DNA of 64,000 bases, from assembly GCF_047948215.1 (NCBI RefSeq), contig NC_134455.1, forward strand, positions 75,889,189 to 75,953,188, given 5' to 3'. The position numbers and the translations under genes are program-made. Below are positions 1 to 12,470 of the stretch, piece after piece. The notes under the pieces are model-generated. The model did no database searches, was not told the origin of the DNA, and saw only the letters and a list, made by a program, of their open reading frames with translations. The DNA is from Lycorma delicatula. Its lineage: Eukaryota > Arthropoda > Insecta > Hemiptera > Fulgoridae. Position 1 is the first letter of the stretch; each line of letters starts with the position of its first letter.

Positions 1-783
1 ATTGTAAACATACAAAATTACTTACAGTAATTATGAAACTTGTAAAATTTCAGTTCGTTTGTAAAAACTGTTAAATGATCCATCAATGTTAAGAGTAAGA
101 GCAAATGAGAATTACTCAAAGATTAAAAGAATTATTTTTCATCCTTGTTAATAAGTCTACTGAGAGGGTTTATCTTTCTCTCACAATTGTAAGTTTGGGT
201 CTAGCTAGATCAGCTTTACCATAGATTACTGTATATCACTGTAAAGTGATCATTCTAAACAAAATTAATCTGCATACTCATACACATACATTCATTTCAG
301 TTACGCTTGTAAGAAGTGAGTCATCTAAAAACTTTAAAAATAGGTTTTCATTCTAGAAATTTTAAATGCCGCTGCTGGAGTAAATTGAAAATTACACAAG
401 CTTGTGCATCTAAGTGAATATAAATTTGTAAGTTTACACATGGTTTCTAGTAACTCCCAGTATTCATAGGAAACTTTAATTATAAACACATCATTATTGT
501 TCAATGCATTAGAATTTTTACCAAATCAATAAAGTATACCAAAATCAAAGGTTTTTGTGTTGGTTTTCTGTTGCTGACAGTAGAGCAAATCTTTTTTAGA
601 AAAATAAATACTTACTGCACTTTTACTACTCAATGTTAATTACAAACTTCTGTAACGTTCAATGTTCTACAAAATACACTAATACGTCGCAGTTCAGTAC
701 AATCATGTAAGTTTTAAATTTAGAATTCTAGTGTACAGTAAAATGAAAAAATATTTTTTATTAAATATTTGAATAATATTTAC
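1..783. other. Intronic sequence at the left edge
   Basis: AT-rich sequence downstream of the last visible dynein exon. I see no coding region, recognisable transposon or tandem repeat in it. Confidence 0.6.
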
Positions 784-1010
784 CGATCTTCTTGCTCAGT
801 TAATCTATCACAAAACACTCTAAATATTTCATGAACCCACAATTTCATCATTTTCTCCGGTTCAGAAATTCTACTAGATGGAACTAGCATAATTCCATAC
901 ATAACTCTGGCAAAATCTCTCAAATTGAATGTATAATGTGACTTTGCAGGAATTGGAAGAAATTTGGTTTTTGCTTGTTCATACACCTGCAGTGTTGCTG
1001 CAACCATCAT
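784..1010 (-). CDS. Dynein heavy chain exon: end of AAA3
   Basis: The last exon in the window has 227 nt. It starts in phase 0 (acceptor gtttag) and ends two bases into an Arg codon at a GTAAAT donor. The peptide starts MMVAATLQVYEQAK, contains LPIPAKSHYTFNLRDF (the conserved PxKSHYxFNLRD motif near the end of AAA3), and ends LWVHEIFRVFCDRL-TEQEDR. The leading Met codons are internal. No following exon is visible in positions 1-783, so the next intron is at least 783 bp. Confidence 0.97.
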
Positions 1011-1679
1011 CTAAACATAAAAAATTAATGAAAATGAAATATTTTAATTATCATGAAGAATAATGTTACAATAATAATGATACAATATTTTCTTCCATGA
1101 TGAAATGAAGCAATTATACTCTTATAACATACTGTTTAAAAAATAGAAGTATATTAATTTCTTATTTTACATTATATATTCTACAGTTGGCTGTGGTACT
1201 TATAATGCTCAGATTAATCTTTTTCTCTAATACCACTATAAAGTAAATCCCTATAGTGAACAGACTGATGAAGTGTCAGTTGCAGGCCTGACTTCCACAA
1301 GTTGGTGGGCTTGGCATACTGATGCACTGTAATATATTTGTCACAGTAAAGAATGAAACCACTTTACTCCTCACTTCCTTAGTAAGTTTGATAGGATCTT
1401 TTTGTTCATGAGAATGGTTATGCTATTTTCATATATACAATAAATAATAAATTATTAAAATGATAATACTGTTCCACTTGACCAGTTGATATTTCTTGTC
1501 TCACGACAACGTTAGTAAATTAACATTCAACTGTAAACAATCTGCCGGTCATTTTTTTTAAATCAGGGTAAAGGAAAACTAATCTGTACAAAATTATGTA
1601 TTAGTTTATCCAAACTTACAATCAAGCAAAATCTGATGGCCAATTAAAACTGTCATTTTTTTTTTAGACAGGAGAAAAA
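1011..1679. other. Intronic sequence, nothing recognised
   Basis: Part of the 3,676-bp dynein intron. No open frame or recognisable repeat was found. Confidence 0.5.
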
Positions 1680-1777
1680 TTTTGCACTAATGAAAAATGT
1701 CAAGCCTGGTCAGGATTCAAACTTAAATTTTTTTTAAATGAAAGGCTTAGTTTATGATTCTATCATGGAGGGTGACC
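1680..1777 (-). repeat. Decayed tRNA-derived SINE (family 2)
   Basis: Read on the minus strand, this resembles a tRNA-headed SINE: a decayed head ending GCCTTTCAT, a B-box-like GTTTGAATCCT (around 1711-1722), then GACCAGGCTTGACATTTTTC. A shorter piece of the same tail is at 11665-11715. The A box is too diverged to place. Confidence 0.5.
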
Positions 1778-2159
1778 CATAAATTTAACAACATAAAAGG
1801 AAAGTACTATTAATCTTAAAAATAGATTAAATTTGTATTAGGCTTTGTACTAAAATCATTAACTCATATGAAAATAAACCTTTCTACGTCTGATCGCAAA
1901 ATGATTACTGTATGAAATAAAAAAAGAATAATATAAAATCAAATATTTATAGTTCACAGATGTGTTTGCATTAATTGAATATTATTTTATAAAACCACTT
2001 TCTTCTATAGAATAAAATTTCAGTTTTTATGAATAGCTGCAATTTCTCAAAGCTATGCAAATGTAATACAGGTGAACATAAATTATTCAGTGCACTTTAG
2101 GGGTTAATAAAAAATGAACAAAGCAATGTAGCAGTTATTAATTTTTTTTAAACAGGTAC

Positions 2160-3230
2160 TAGAGTTACTGATGATGAATGAACACCCCATTGCGATATAC
2201 TGACAAGGAGGATCATCAGTTTAGCAATGTCTACTGTGCAGAAGAAAGCAATGTGCATACTATGGTTTCATGAAAGCAGATCTGTTATTACTGTTTATAG
2301 ATGTTTTTGTTTAAAGTATGACTGTGATCCTCCAAATAAAGACCCTATTAAATGTTGGTATCACTAGTTTAAGCAAAGAAGAAATGTATACAATAAAAAG
2401 GTGCTGGCAAACCTCCTGTCTCTATGGAAGTTAAGGATCAAGTATAAGAAACTTTTCAGAGAAGCCCGGATAAATTTACTAGTAATGTTAGTTTAGAACT
2501 GGGAATATTGCAATTGTGAAGGCTCTTCACAAGCACCTAAAACTTATGCATACAAAATTCAGTTGGTGCATGCAACTGTAGATGGCAATAAACCCATGCC
2601 ATTACAATTTTGCCATGGACATTTCTAATAAAGTGAACAAAGATAATGCATTTTTTGAAAATATAATCTTTTCTGACAAAGCTCCTTCCATATTTCTGAT
2701 CAAATTAACCATCATAATTGTTAGATTTGGGGTAGCAAGAACCCTTATGCCATTTGACTTAACATAATGCATGATAGCCTGAAAATTAACATTTAGTGTG
2801 CATTGACTGCTTATGAAGTGATCGATAATTCTTTTAGCGCTAGTTATGTAGACATGTTACATACAATACCACAAATTGAACTTCGGCAACCTAACATTTA
2901 TCTTCAACAAGAATGCACACTCTCACACTAGGGTTTACATGTTAGGGACTACCTACATGAACAACTTCTCAATGTTGGATTGGCCGTGATGAACCAATTC
3001 CCTGGCCACCTCAATCCCTTACATTACAACATTCAATTTCTTTCTTTGGGGGCTTGTCAAAGAGAGTGAACATGTAATGAAGGTTATCAACAACAAACTA
3101 AAAAGAATTGAAGGTGTAATTAATGGAATTACTTCAAATATTCTTCATAATGTGTGGCATGAAATTGAATATTGTCTAGCCATTTTACGTAAAACAAAAG
3201 GAGCTCATATAGAACTTGTTTGAAATTAAT
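2160..3230 (+). pseudogene. Tc1/mariner-type transposase pseudogene (copy A)
   Basis: From an ATG at 2227 the plus strand reads a degenerate DDE transposase: MSTVQKKAMCILWFHES, then YNFAMDISNKVNKDNAF, ENIIFSDKAP and, in another frame, CALTAYEVID, with NIYLQQE and a terminal RTKGAHIELV. Frameshifts and stops occur throughout, so it makes no protein. The order of segments (helix-turn-helix, first catalytic region, QQE region, C-terminus) matches insect Tc1-like elements related to those at 6590-7700 and 58335-59661. I could not find its terminal inverted repeats. It lies in the dynein intron 1011-4686, in antisense orientation. Confidence 0.75.
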
Positions 3231-4686
3231 AAATATTGTAAACAAACCTGTTTGAAATGCCTTGGTCAACAAGAAAACATGCATGTAAGTACACTGATTT
3301 GTTATTTTCTTAATAATATCTAAAATGCATTGAATAATTTATGATTACTCTGTAGTTTAAATGAGTGTAATGCATGAAACAGAACTCCTGATGGTTTGTG
3401 ATTATTTGGTGCGTGATGAAGGAACGCATAAAGAAGACTATATCTGAGAAGAAGGCTATATAATTTTAGCTTTACAAATGACTCCTTTATGTCTGTTATA
3501 TTCAGAAAAGTCAAAGCTTTCTTTTCATAACTTTATTACAGAAATAAAGTTTCTGTAAAAATAGATGAACTGTGTTCTGGTTTATTCATTAAATTCAGTA
3601 AGCTCAAAGCACTTCAGCTGTATTACAGAAATTCTAGGCATACAGATCAAAGGACTATAGTTCAGCATGTTTAAATTATATTTTGTGAGTTATAACCACA
3701 AAAAAATAATTTTTTAATATTAATTGACATTGTCTACTCATATCCAACACTCTCTCTTCTTTATGGTCTAATTTTCTTCATTTCTTATTCTTCTATAATA
3801 AAAAAAAACTACAATTGTCTTGGCTCTCTTCTCATACCATTCATACCACATCATATAATTTTTAATATTCTTTTCTAAACCAAATGTTGCCAAACCAGCT
3901 CATACCTTTCATAAAAAATGTTTTTCTCAAATTCATACTGATAAGGTCCCGTTAATTCCTACATCCTTAAAGGTTAGTGTGGAGGAACCACTTTTTTAAG
4001 TTAAATGAAAACAAAGGAGGCTTTTACATCAAGAAATACAAATTATTAAATATTTTCCTCTTAGTTTTCTTATTTGATGAATACACCTAGATAAGCTACT
4101 ACTTACCATTGCAAAATGTTATTTTTTTTTTATCATTATGCCATCAGATTCACTATTTCTTCCATATTGCTATTGAAATCTTTCATAACAAAAGTTTTCA
4201 CTTCTTTCTTACCTTCTTTTCTACAAGTCTCAATTTACTATAAAACTCCTCAATGTTTGTCATTTTGAAAAACATTTTTTTCTATCCCTACAAATACATC
4301 TCTTTTTGAGTCATATAGTCTTTGATTTTCTCAAGTCTTCTAGTCCTGTTATTACATAAGTTTCTACTATTAATATTATTTTCACTTTTTCTTTCAGCAT
4401 CTCTTCCTTTTTTATTACCATCTTATACTTCACTTTCCTGCTTGTGAGGTAGGATTGATTACCAACCTAAGATATCTTAAATATAAGTAACATAACATGA
4501 TCATATAACAGTGATTAATATCATAAGTAGAAAAGCAAAATATCTTTATATAAAAATGTAAAGCAACATTACTAACAATTTAAATTATGACCTATTCTAT
4601 TACTTCACATTAAAATATTTATTAAACTACAAAAAAAAATGATATAAAACTAAAGATATTTTACATAATAAAAATATCAATTGTAC
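3231..4686. other. Intronic sequence with a pyrimidine-rich tract
   Basis: Positions about 3725-4440 are pyrimidine-rich on the plus strand (so the minus strand is Lys/Glu-rich when translated), which resembles old minus-strand LINE sequence. The match is too weak to call a domain. The remainder shows nothing recognisable. Confidence 0.35.
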
Positions 4687-4872
4687 CTTTCCAAGACGTG
4701 ATACTTTTTCATCAAAACCTTTTAAGAAATGCCACTCTAAAATAGCTGAAAAAATTTTAGTCAGTGTAGTATCATCAAATGAATCTATACAAATTATATT
4801 CATATGACGAGTAAAGCGGAATGTAACATTATTTGATCCGCCCCCAGGTGGAATCATTGAACCAACAAATAG
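4687..4872 (-). CDS. Dynein heavy chain exon: AAA3 sensor I region
   Basis: The exon is 186 nt (62 codons), phase 0 on both sides, with acceptor tttcag and a GTACAA donor. The peptide starts LFVGSMIPPGGGSNNVT, then FRFTRHMNIICIDSF and TKIFSAILEWHFLKGF, ending RLGK. The IPPGGG motif (PPGGG at 4837-4851) corresponds to GPPGGGRN in most heavy chains; Ile replaces Gly and Ser replaces Arg here. A Penelope terminal repeat with a hammerhead-like motif lies about 125 bp upstream of its acceptor, on the opposite strand. Confidence 0.96.
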
Positions 4873-4989
4873 CTGAAACAAGAAAAAATAAACAAAACCC
4901 TCATTAATACAACAAGAATTTTTAATTAATACTGGTGAACATAATTTCATAATATTTATGAATATTGAAATAATTTTATTGAATGGAAT

Positions 4990-5170
4990 TATTTCAATCA
5001 TGACTGAGGATGTGGGATCCCATGGAAGTACTTTCATGAAAAATTAGGATAAGGTATGTCCTATCTCAATATTCTGTACTAGTTTATTTAATAGAATGTA
5101 AATATAAATTAACTGTACAGAGGAATAATATGAATCTTAAAAGGATTAATTTCAGTAAAATAATTTCATA
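4990..5170 (+). repeat. Penelope-like element terminal repeat fragment
   Basis: This piece is homologous to 37130-37335 and to the reverse complement of 29614-29790. Shared landmarks in order are the hammerhead-like core, TTTCATGA, TCAATATTCTGTACTAG and, with the 37-kb copy, CAGAGGAATAATAT. Since the 37-kb copy follows Penelope reverse transcriptase sequence, this is a solo terminal repeat of the same family. Confidence 0.7.
4998..5039 (+). ncRNA. Hammerhead-ribozyme-like motif 1 (core mutated)
   Basis: Layout: stem I TCATGA (4998-5003), CTGAGGA, T, stem II GTGGGATCCCAT closing four pairs on a GATC loop, then GGA where GAA is expected, stem III AGTACT, T, and stem I again TCATGA (5034-5039). 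One core substitution (A to G) predicts little or no cleavage. It is antisense to the dynein transcript. Confidence 0.6.
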
Positions 5171-6589
5171 ATAATGTAGAAAAATCTATAACACATCTCA
5201 ATATCATGTGGATTAATATTTTCTAGCCAACCAACCATAAGAGACTTTAAAATTTGAAAAACCCAAGTTCTTTAAACAGATCCATAATTAGTTTTTAATA
5301 ACTCTTTAGTTGTTGAAAAATTAAAATTTAATTTTTGTTGAAAGAATGCAAAATTCCTTAATCAATTCATTTGAATTCTGGCTTATAAATTTTTTTTAAA
5401 TCACTCCTATTGTTATTAGTTTTCTACTTGTCCAATCATTTCTACAGAACTAAATAAATCAAAATTACCTCAAATGTCAACTAGCTGAATACCTCTTTCT
5501 AACTCATAAATCTGCTTAAGTTTTTTTTATCTAAGTCTGGAAGCTATTTTATAAGAAGTTAGTTATAAACAATTTAATATGCTATGAAAACATAAAATAT
5601 AAATATGTTTTATCAATTTCAGGGATAGCCAAAATTTATTAATCTCCTTTTAGAAATGTTAATCATTTATTTTTATTTCCTTCTAAAAATTCCAGGAATC
5701 AAATGCCCACTTTTTATTTACTAAATAAGAAAGAAATTTAGAATTTACAGAAATTTAAACCTTGCATTTCCTTTTTAATTACATGTATAACTTGTACCAT
5801 CTGGGTAAATTTTTTAGTAAAAACTGACAAAACCCACTGATGTTTTTCTGCAAATGAAAATCATTGAAAATTAAGAACATTTAAAATATTTACATAAATA
5901 CTCTTAAGAAATTAAATAATAAATATACTTTTTAATGATTTTAACAGAAATTATAGTAATATATTTTTTTTTATATAGTTTTATTTTTTTTTAGTGTGCA
6001 GTAAAGGTAATCTGATTGCTGTATGGTCAGATATAATGGTTTGTAATATTAGTGTGTACAAGCTAGAACAATATGTCTTGCATTCAATCATAAATTCTTT
6101 TATGTATGTAATATATTTATAGGATTGATATGGAAGTTTTCATAAGTTCTAAGATTTGTGGTATTAAGAGCTTAGCACTTTTCATTAGATGTATAAGACT
6201 AATATTATTTTTCATGCAAAGAAGTGAAGGTAGTTATTTTTGAACCGTTAACAGGTTTATGGTTCTGACTCTCTCGATTGATTAATAATATATTACATCT
6301 AGCTAATTCATTAAAAATATGAACAGCATTTATTAAAATATGGACATTAAAAGAATTGTAAAAATATCTAATTATAAATGAAATTACTTTTATCTAAATA
6401 AAAACAATGTTGGTAGTGATACTTTTAGAACAATAATAGTTATAGAAGTATTGTTTAATAAATTTATGCATTATGTATTAGCTTGTATGCACTGGATAAA
6501 TTAAGTAAATGTTTATAATTCTATGAGGTTCATATATGTCCATATAAAAAAACAAATATTACGGTTTTAATTTGTTGACATGAAATGTA
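5171..6589. other. Intronic sequence, nothing recognised
   Basis: AT-rich part of the 4,970-bp dynein intron; no open frame, inverted repeat or transposon signature recognised. Confidence 0.45.
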
Positions 6590-7700
6590 CATGATGATTT
6601 AAGACTAGAAACAAAGAAGAAAAAACACAGTTGGCCTCATAGCTGTAGATTTCTGCGTGACATTGTCACTAGCAACGAAGGGAACTCCTGAACACGAAGG
6701 CTTTTGTATTTTGTAGTTTGCTAAATGTTAATCTGTACTAGTTACAGTTCAATGTATATTCTGTAGAAAGTTTAATTGTGATCCTCCTAGTGACAATAAC
6801 ATTCATGGATAGCAAAATTGGTTTGAAATAATTGGATATCTGTGTAAAGAGAAGAGTACAGGAAGACCGAGGATGTTTGAAGAAAATGTTGAATGTGTCA
6901 GAGAATATTTCTTGGATAGTTCTAAAAAATTTGTTAGGAAGACTAGCCATAAACCAGCAGTGTTGGTGATGACAGCATAGAATGTTATAAGGAAATGCTT
7001 GCGTATGTGTTAATACCATTTATATCTGTTACACACTTTGAAGCCTATCAACATGCTAATGCTGGCTTCACAATCAAGTCATGTTAAAAAATGACGATGA
7101 CAACTGTCTTGATTGTATTGTGTTTAGTGAGTTAACATTTCATTTTAGTGCAAATGTTAGTACACATAATAACCATATCTAAGGGTTCAGAAAATCTCCA
7201 TGAAGTGTTTCAGTGCAAAAGGGACTCCCCAAAATTAAATGTTTTCTGTAACATTTTGACGGCAAGTTTACAAGCTGTTTTTTCGTTGATGCATGTGTAA
7301 TATGAGTTGTTATTTATATATGCTGTGTAAATGACTGCAAGATGAACCAGGGAATTTTATATAGCAAGATGATCTTCTTGGTGGCCTAACTTTGTAAGTG
7401 TCAGTTGAATGATGTTTTCCCTCAGAAACCATGTCATGTTTTCTTTTGGGGTTTAATAACTATTTTGTGTATGTGCCTCTGCTACCTACTGATCTCCCAG
7501 TTTGAGGCACAGGATTGATGCAGCTGTTGTTTCCATTAGTCCAGACATGCTGGTTAAAGTATGTGACGAACTCTCCTACCAGTTGGATGTATGCTGTTTA
7601 AGAGTTACTGTTTTATTTTATTTGTGATTCATTGATGTAAATCATAGTTAAGAAATAAAAATAGCCTTATTACCCTGACATTATTTTTTGTACATCCTGT
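6590..7700 (+). pseudogene. Tc1/mariner-type transposase pseudogene (copy B)
   Basis: The plus strand carries a heavily decayed transposase read in several frames: FNCDPPSDNNIHGWY near 6770, then STGRPRMFEENVE, later SVFQCKRDSP-like and DEPGNFI segments near 7340, YVPLLPTDLPV near 7470, and SPDMLVKVCDELSYQLD near 7545. The order and wording match the same insect Tc1-like group as copy A and 58335-59661. Stops and frameshifts are frequent. The right edge is placed near TGTACATCCTGTACTTTG. It lies in the dynein intron 4873-9842, antisense. Confidence 0.7.
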
Positions 7701-9842
7701 ACTTTGTAAAAATCAGTTATACATATTTATTACTGTTTTTGAAAATAAATTTATTATACTAAAAAAAATATATAAACCGCAATAATGAAGTCTTTAAAAA
7801 TACAAAAGGTTAACACAAGAGGGTAAATAAACTCTTAGGCAAAAAACAAATATTGAACTAAATTAGAATGTATGATGTGTAGGATTCATGAATACTTGCT
7901 ATACCCAGGTGGGAACTTTAATTCAGTTTTCTGTATGAACTTCAGATAGGGAAAAGTCCTTAAATAGTCTGCAGCTGCAAAAGTTTGCTACTCTGTTGAG
8001 CCCCCAACAAAAAAGTAGCTGTTCTGTTAGTTACTAGAAGTCATCAGCAAAAGGAAGTGGAAGAAAGGAGGTGATCAACATACTGAAACTGCCTTTGATC
8101 AAAATAGTTTACCATCTTGTCCAGGACCCAAAATACTATTCAAATATGACCAGGTAAGAATTGCAACTTATAATTTGGGTTCAAAGAACACAAAAAGTTT
8201 ATCAACCTTACATTAAAAGAAAAAGTAGACGTCAGAAAACATCAAACATGGCTGTATAAATAAGATTACAATCCATCAAACAATAATCCTGTATAATATA
8301 CATTTTTTCTCAAAAATATCCTTAAATAAATAGAAATAAATAGAATAATTAAAAATTTGTTATGCATAGCTTCTTAACCAACTTTCAAAGTAAAATTGAA
8401 TTGTACATGGTATTTTATTTGAAATAAAACAAATTTTATTCATGATTATACATTTTACATAAAGCTGTAGTGATGACCACAACTGTATGAAATCCATCTC
8501 CTAAGACACTAGCATGGTAAAACCATTTATTAAAACCAATAATACTGCAATCTTTTGTAATTAAAATATCTAAATTTTTCTATGCTCTTTAGCACGTCTT
8601 CTGTAATGGAAGGGTGATCAATGTGAGAGTGAATACGAACAACCACTGAGATGTAAATGTTATTATATATTTTAAAAGTGGGCCTCAGTAACATTAAAGT
8701 AAACAACCACTGGTTCAGAAACCAGTTTCAGATGTTTTAAACAGTGCACCAAGGTAAATAATTTTACTGCTGGAGCAATAAAATGCACTTCCTCTGTGGC
8801 CACTTGTATATTGGAGTTCACTTGAGAGATTCTTTATTCATAACAATTTTAAACAGTGGGCTACTTGTTTAAATTTCTAATTATGTAGAATAAGTAAGTA
8901 ATAATTTTGTTTTGAAAAGTAGTACTTTAATATAAGTAACTTTCAAAGGCAGAGGTGGCTACCTCTATAAGTCATGATATTTATAATTAATATATTATTT
9001 TACAGCACTGCATTTTTATCTTCTTAAAAAGTATCTTAAATGTTATTATTTTAATGTTGACTGGATTCTTACATGTTTATCAGAACCACACTTATAATTT
9101 TTACAAAATCAAAACATTGTTTCTTCACTTCTTTTTAACACCACTCATGAATATTGTATCAAAAAGTAGTTATTGTAAATAGATGAAAGAAATAAAATAA
9201 AAATAAATAATAGAATAGATAAAGAAGTCAGTGTCAATTCCACAGCAGCAAAAAATAAGAAAATATGCAGGAAGTATTTTCTTGTAAATCAACAGTCATA
9301 AAATAATGATAAGTCAAAACCTTTAAATGGCTGAAAAAATATAAAATGACAAATAATTAAATATTAAGTAGGATAATGACATTAGAAAATTTTTTTTTAT
9401 TCAATCTCAACAGGTAGATAGATGATTTAGTAATATACAGCAGTAGATTTTCTAATGTTATTTTGTGGCAATTATGGGAGATTTGACATTATCAAAATCT
9501 TTCTAATTCAGTGTTATCACTCTTTCTACAACTAATACACTGAATTCTAGTCATCAGAAACAGAGTATCACAAAGAGAACAAATCAAATGCTAATTTAAC
9601 CAAATAGTAAAATAACTGACTGATATATAAAAAAATTCTAATTACTATTACCGAATTGGGCTTGACATTTAATCACAGGTCATAACTTCTTCCAGTTAGC
9701 TTTACAGAAGAGAAACTTATACTGGAATCATTCATAGAAAACACAATTCACTGTTTTAGATCTTAAGACCTAAGAATATAAAAACCGATAATACAAAAAG
9801 AAATCATTAAAGAAGAGTAAAATTATTTATAAAATTACTCAC
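7701..9842. other. Intronic sequence, one weak coding-like patch
   Basis: Mostly AT-rich and unrecognised. Around 8035-8160 the plus strand has a short coding-like patch ending at a GTAAGA, but no homology could be named and no neighbour continues it. Confidence 0.4.
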
Positions 9843-10026
9843 AATATCAACCAGATCTAACCGAGCAGTAGTCTTTAGATCATACCAATGTCGATGGTCA
9901 ATCCACTGGCGTAGAAGTTCTATTGGAGGCTGTGCTCCATATGTTTCTTTTTGTGGCATGCTTAAATCATCAACAAATAATACACACATCTTACCCATTG
10001 CTGGTCCAAACACTCCTTTTCTTCGT
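9843..10026 (-). CDS. Dynein heavy chain exon: AAA3 Walker B
   Basis: This 184-nt exon begins with the third base of the split Arg codon (acceptor cttacag) and ends in phase 0 at a GTGAGT donor. The peptide is [12 protein letters not shown], then the Walker B segment [10 protein letters not shown] (about 9954-9983), [15 protein letters not shown] and ARLDLVDI. Family members usually have FGPP and NMP where this gene has FGPA and SMP; both are mild changes outside the acidic pair. It connects to LFVGSM in the next exon. Confidence 0.97.
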
Positions 10027-11664
10027 CTGTAAGAATATTAATGTATTTATTACTGGTTATCATCTGTTATAATTATTCTATGATATTACAGGGTCAATCT
10101 TCAAGTCCAGATAAATTATATGTGTTTATATTTTAATTTGAGTACTAATGTTACCAGCATACTTTCATAAACAAATGTACTGAGTACCAATATATTATGA
10201 TCATCTATGTTAAATTATCAGCATTGAACAGGAGGGATCACTCTGCATCTGAACAAGACAAACTGTCAAATTTTTGCTGGATCTTGTAAACAGGTAAGAT
10301 GACTGCAATAAAAATGCTTTAAGAAATCATGAAAATTCCAGACAGTTTAAAGTAAATCATATAACTCATAATTAAATAATTACTTTACCTTAAAAAATGC
10401 TACATAAAATTTAAAAACATAAACCTACATCATTACTCAATGTTATTATCCAAAATCAAATGTTTCTATTATATTAATCCTCTAAAAAACAATAGTCTAA
10501 ACAATAACAAACCAGCTCACACTGATCATCCTTGGGGTAATTCAAAGTCTCAATGTATTCCTACAAAGTACTCAGCTATCATTTAATTAAAAATGTTTAA
10601 ACATATCATGCTTATTGATAAATTTCTGAAAACTATCTACAAAATTTCAAAATTGCATTTAAAATTTTTTTTAGCTATAAACTTTGAATACCAGATTAAA
10701 AAATATTGGCTTAAACAGTGCTTTTAATTTTGTAAAAAAATCATATGATGCATGTTAATGATTTGTATTTGTCAGTTGCAAATTAATGATAGAAAATATT
10801 TTAAACTAAGACTGAAACAGCAAAAGCATGTTTGGAAATTTTCCTTAATTAGTTTTGTAATTTCAATTTTTTTTTGTAATTATTGTATATTTAAAGATTT
10901 ATTGTTGGAAATCAATCTAAATTATTTAATACTATTATGTTATAAAATAAGTTTTTTTAAAAAATAACTGATTAAAACATAATTACAAGTGAACAACTAT
11001 GAGAAAACAAGTTAATTTGATTTCAAAGAGGCATTATAGAGTTGATAACTGTTTGGGTAATTATTTTTAAAAAAAGAATTAAATATCAAATATAATTTAA
11101 ATAATGTAATTTCATATCAAAATATTAAATTTTTTATTCGTTTTTAATATTTAGATTAATCAGTATAGATTCTTATCTAGATTTATTTCAACTGATGCAG
11201 AAGTCACTGCTATACAGTTTTTACAACTTCTCAAAAGCACATGTAAGTATAAATAAATTAGTTTAACAGTGTAGAGAAGTCATTATATTAGTCATATATT
11301 CACTAGACACTGTACTGGATGTATTCATGTAACTAATCTATGAGAAATCCTATGATATCAGAAAATTCCTGGCATGTAAAAATGCCCAGTCTGAGTGATA
11401 TCACAGGATATATCTACATGATATATAAAGAAGTCATGGATCCTTGAGGGCATCTGGCTTCTGAATATGATATCTCTAAAATATCCTCAGGCTATGACAT
11501 TTTTACAATGCAGAACACAAAACGGACATCAAATGAACACTGTCATGAAATACGAATGTAGGTTATGTTATGTTTATTTGGTTATACGCCAATGCAAAAT
11601 TATTTATTTATATGTAATGACAGCAACAGGCTCACACAAAATTACATTCACTCTACTTTTTTGA
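10027..11664. other. Intronic sequence, nothing recognised
   Basis: Part of the 3,342-bp dynein intron. The open frames at 10752-10967 and 11467-11664 look like chance AT-rich frames with no domain. Confidence 0.45.
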
Positions 11665-11715
11665 TGATAAATGGATTTTTAGCAAATGAAGAATGCCAAT
11701 CCTGTCTGAATTTAT
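11665..11715 (-). repeat. Short fragment of SINE family 2 tail
   Basis: On the minus strand it reads ATTCAGACAGGATTGGCATT followed by CTTCATTTGCT, similar to the tail of the SINE relic at 1680-1777. Confidence 0.4.
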
Positions 11716-12169
11716 AAAAAAAATCATATTATTAAAGTAAAATCATTGCATAAGTATTTTGTTTAATTATTTATATATTATGTTTAATAACCAGCTGATA
11801 GGATAGGCATAAGCACACTTAGATAATTGAACAATCTAAAACAAAGAAATAATAACATACTGAAAGTAACCTTCCTAAAAAAACAGATAGACAAACTTTT
11901 CCAACAAAACAGTTGATGTTGTGTTGCAGTGGCAGTGGCAACAGTTGCAGTTGCCACTGGATGGGTGGGCATGGAAGGAATGCTAATAATAACTTTTTCA
12001 GTAGTATGAATACGCTGAGCAAATCAAAACTGAAAATTTAAAATTATTCCATTTCTAAAAATTATAATGCTGAAGTTCATTTAACCAACAACTAAAACTA
12101 AATATTTTTAAAATTCTAGGAAATACATAGAGATGTTAAAACACCTGAGTAGACAACTGTCATATTCAA

Positions 12170-12470
12170 ATATCCACTGTGCTAATAATTGTGCAGCATA
12201 ACAATGCTTGGTCACACACATCATGTGCAACCATCTCTTGGGAAGTTGAAATTTGAACCTATTCCACAATCTTCATATCCACCAGATTTGGGACCTTCCT
12301 ATTTTGACTTCACCATTAGGAGAAATGTGTAGCTGCAAATGGTGACTATGTGGAAAAATAAATGTAGTTTTTGTAACAAATAAAATGTCCTTTTTATAAA
12401 AATGTCTGTTTCATTTGATAGTTATAAGTGAGTGGGCATTGCATTTCAACCATCCCTAGTACACATATAT
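12170..12470 (+). pseudogene. Mariner transposase C-terminal relic
   Basis: The plus strand reads, across small shifts, MLGHTHHVQPS, SYPPDLGPSYFDF and ANGDYVEK. These are the remains of the mariner segments HDNARPHTA, PPYSPDLAPSDFHLF and GDYVEK that surround the third catalytic Asp and the C-terminus. Only about 0.3 kb is left and no terminal repeat could be confirmed. Confidence 0.7.

Noticed and set aside
3725..4440. Possible LINE remnant on the minus strand
   Set aside because: Only a Lys/Glu-rich composition was visible; no endonuclease or RT motif could be read.
4627..5037. 136-codon frame as a single protein
   Set aside because: Only 4687-4872 is dynein; the rest is intron and Penelope terminal repeat read through by chance.
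8035..8160. Exon-like plus-strand patch ending in GTAAGA
   Set aside because: No homology, no acceptor with matching phase and no neighbouring exon on that strand.
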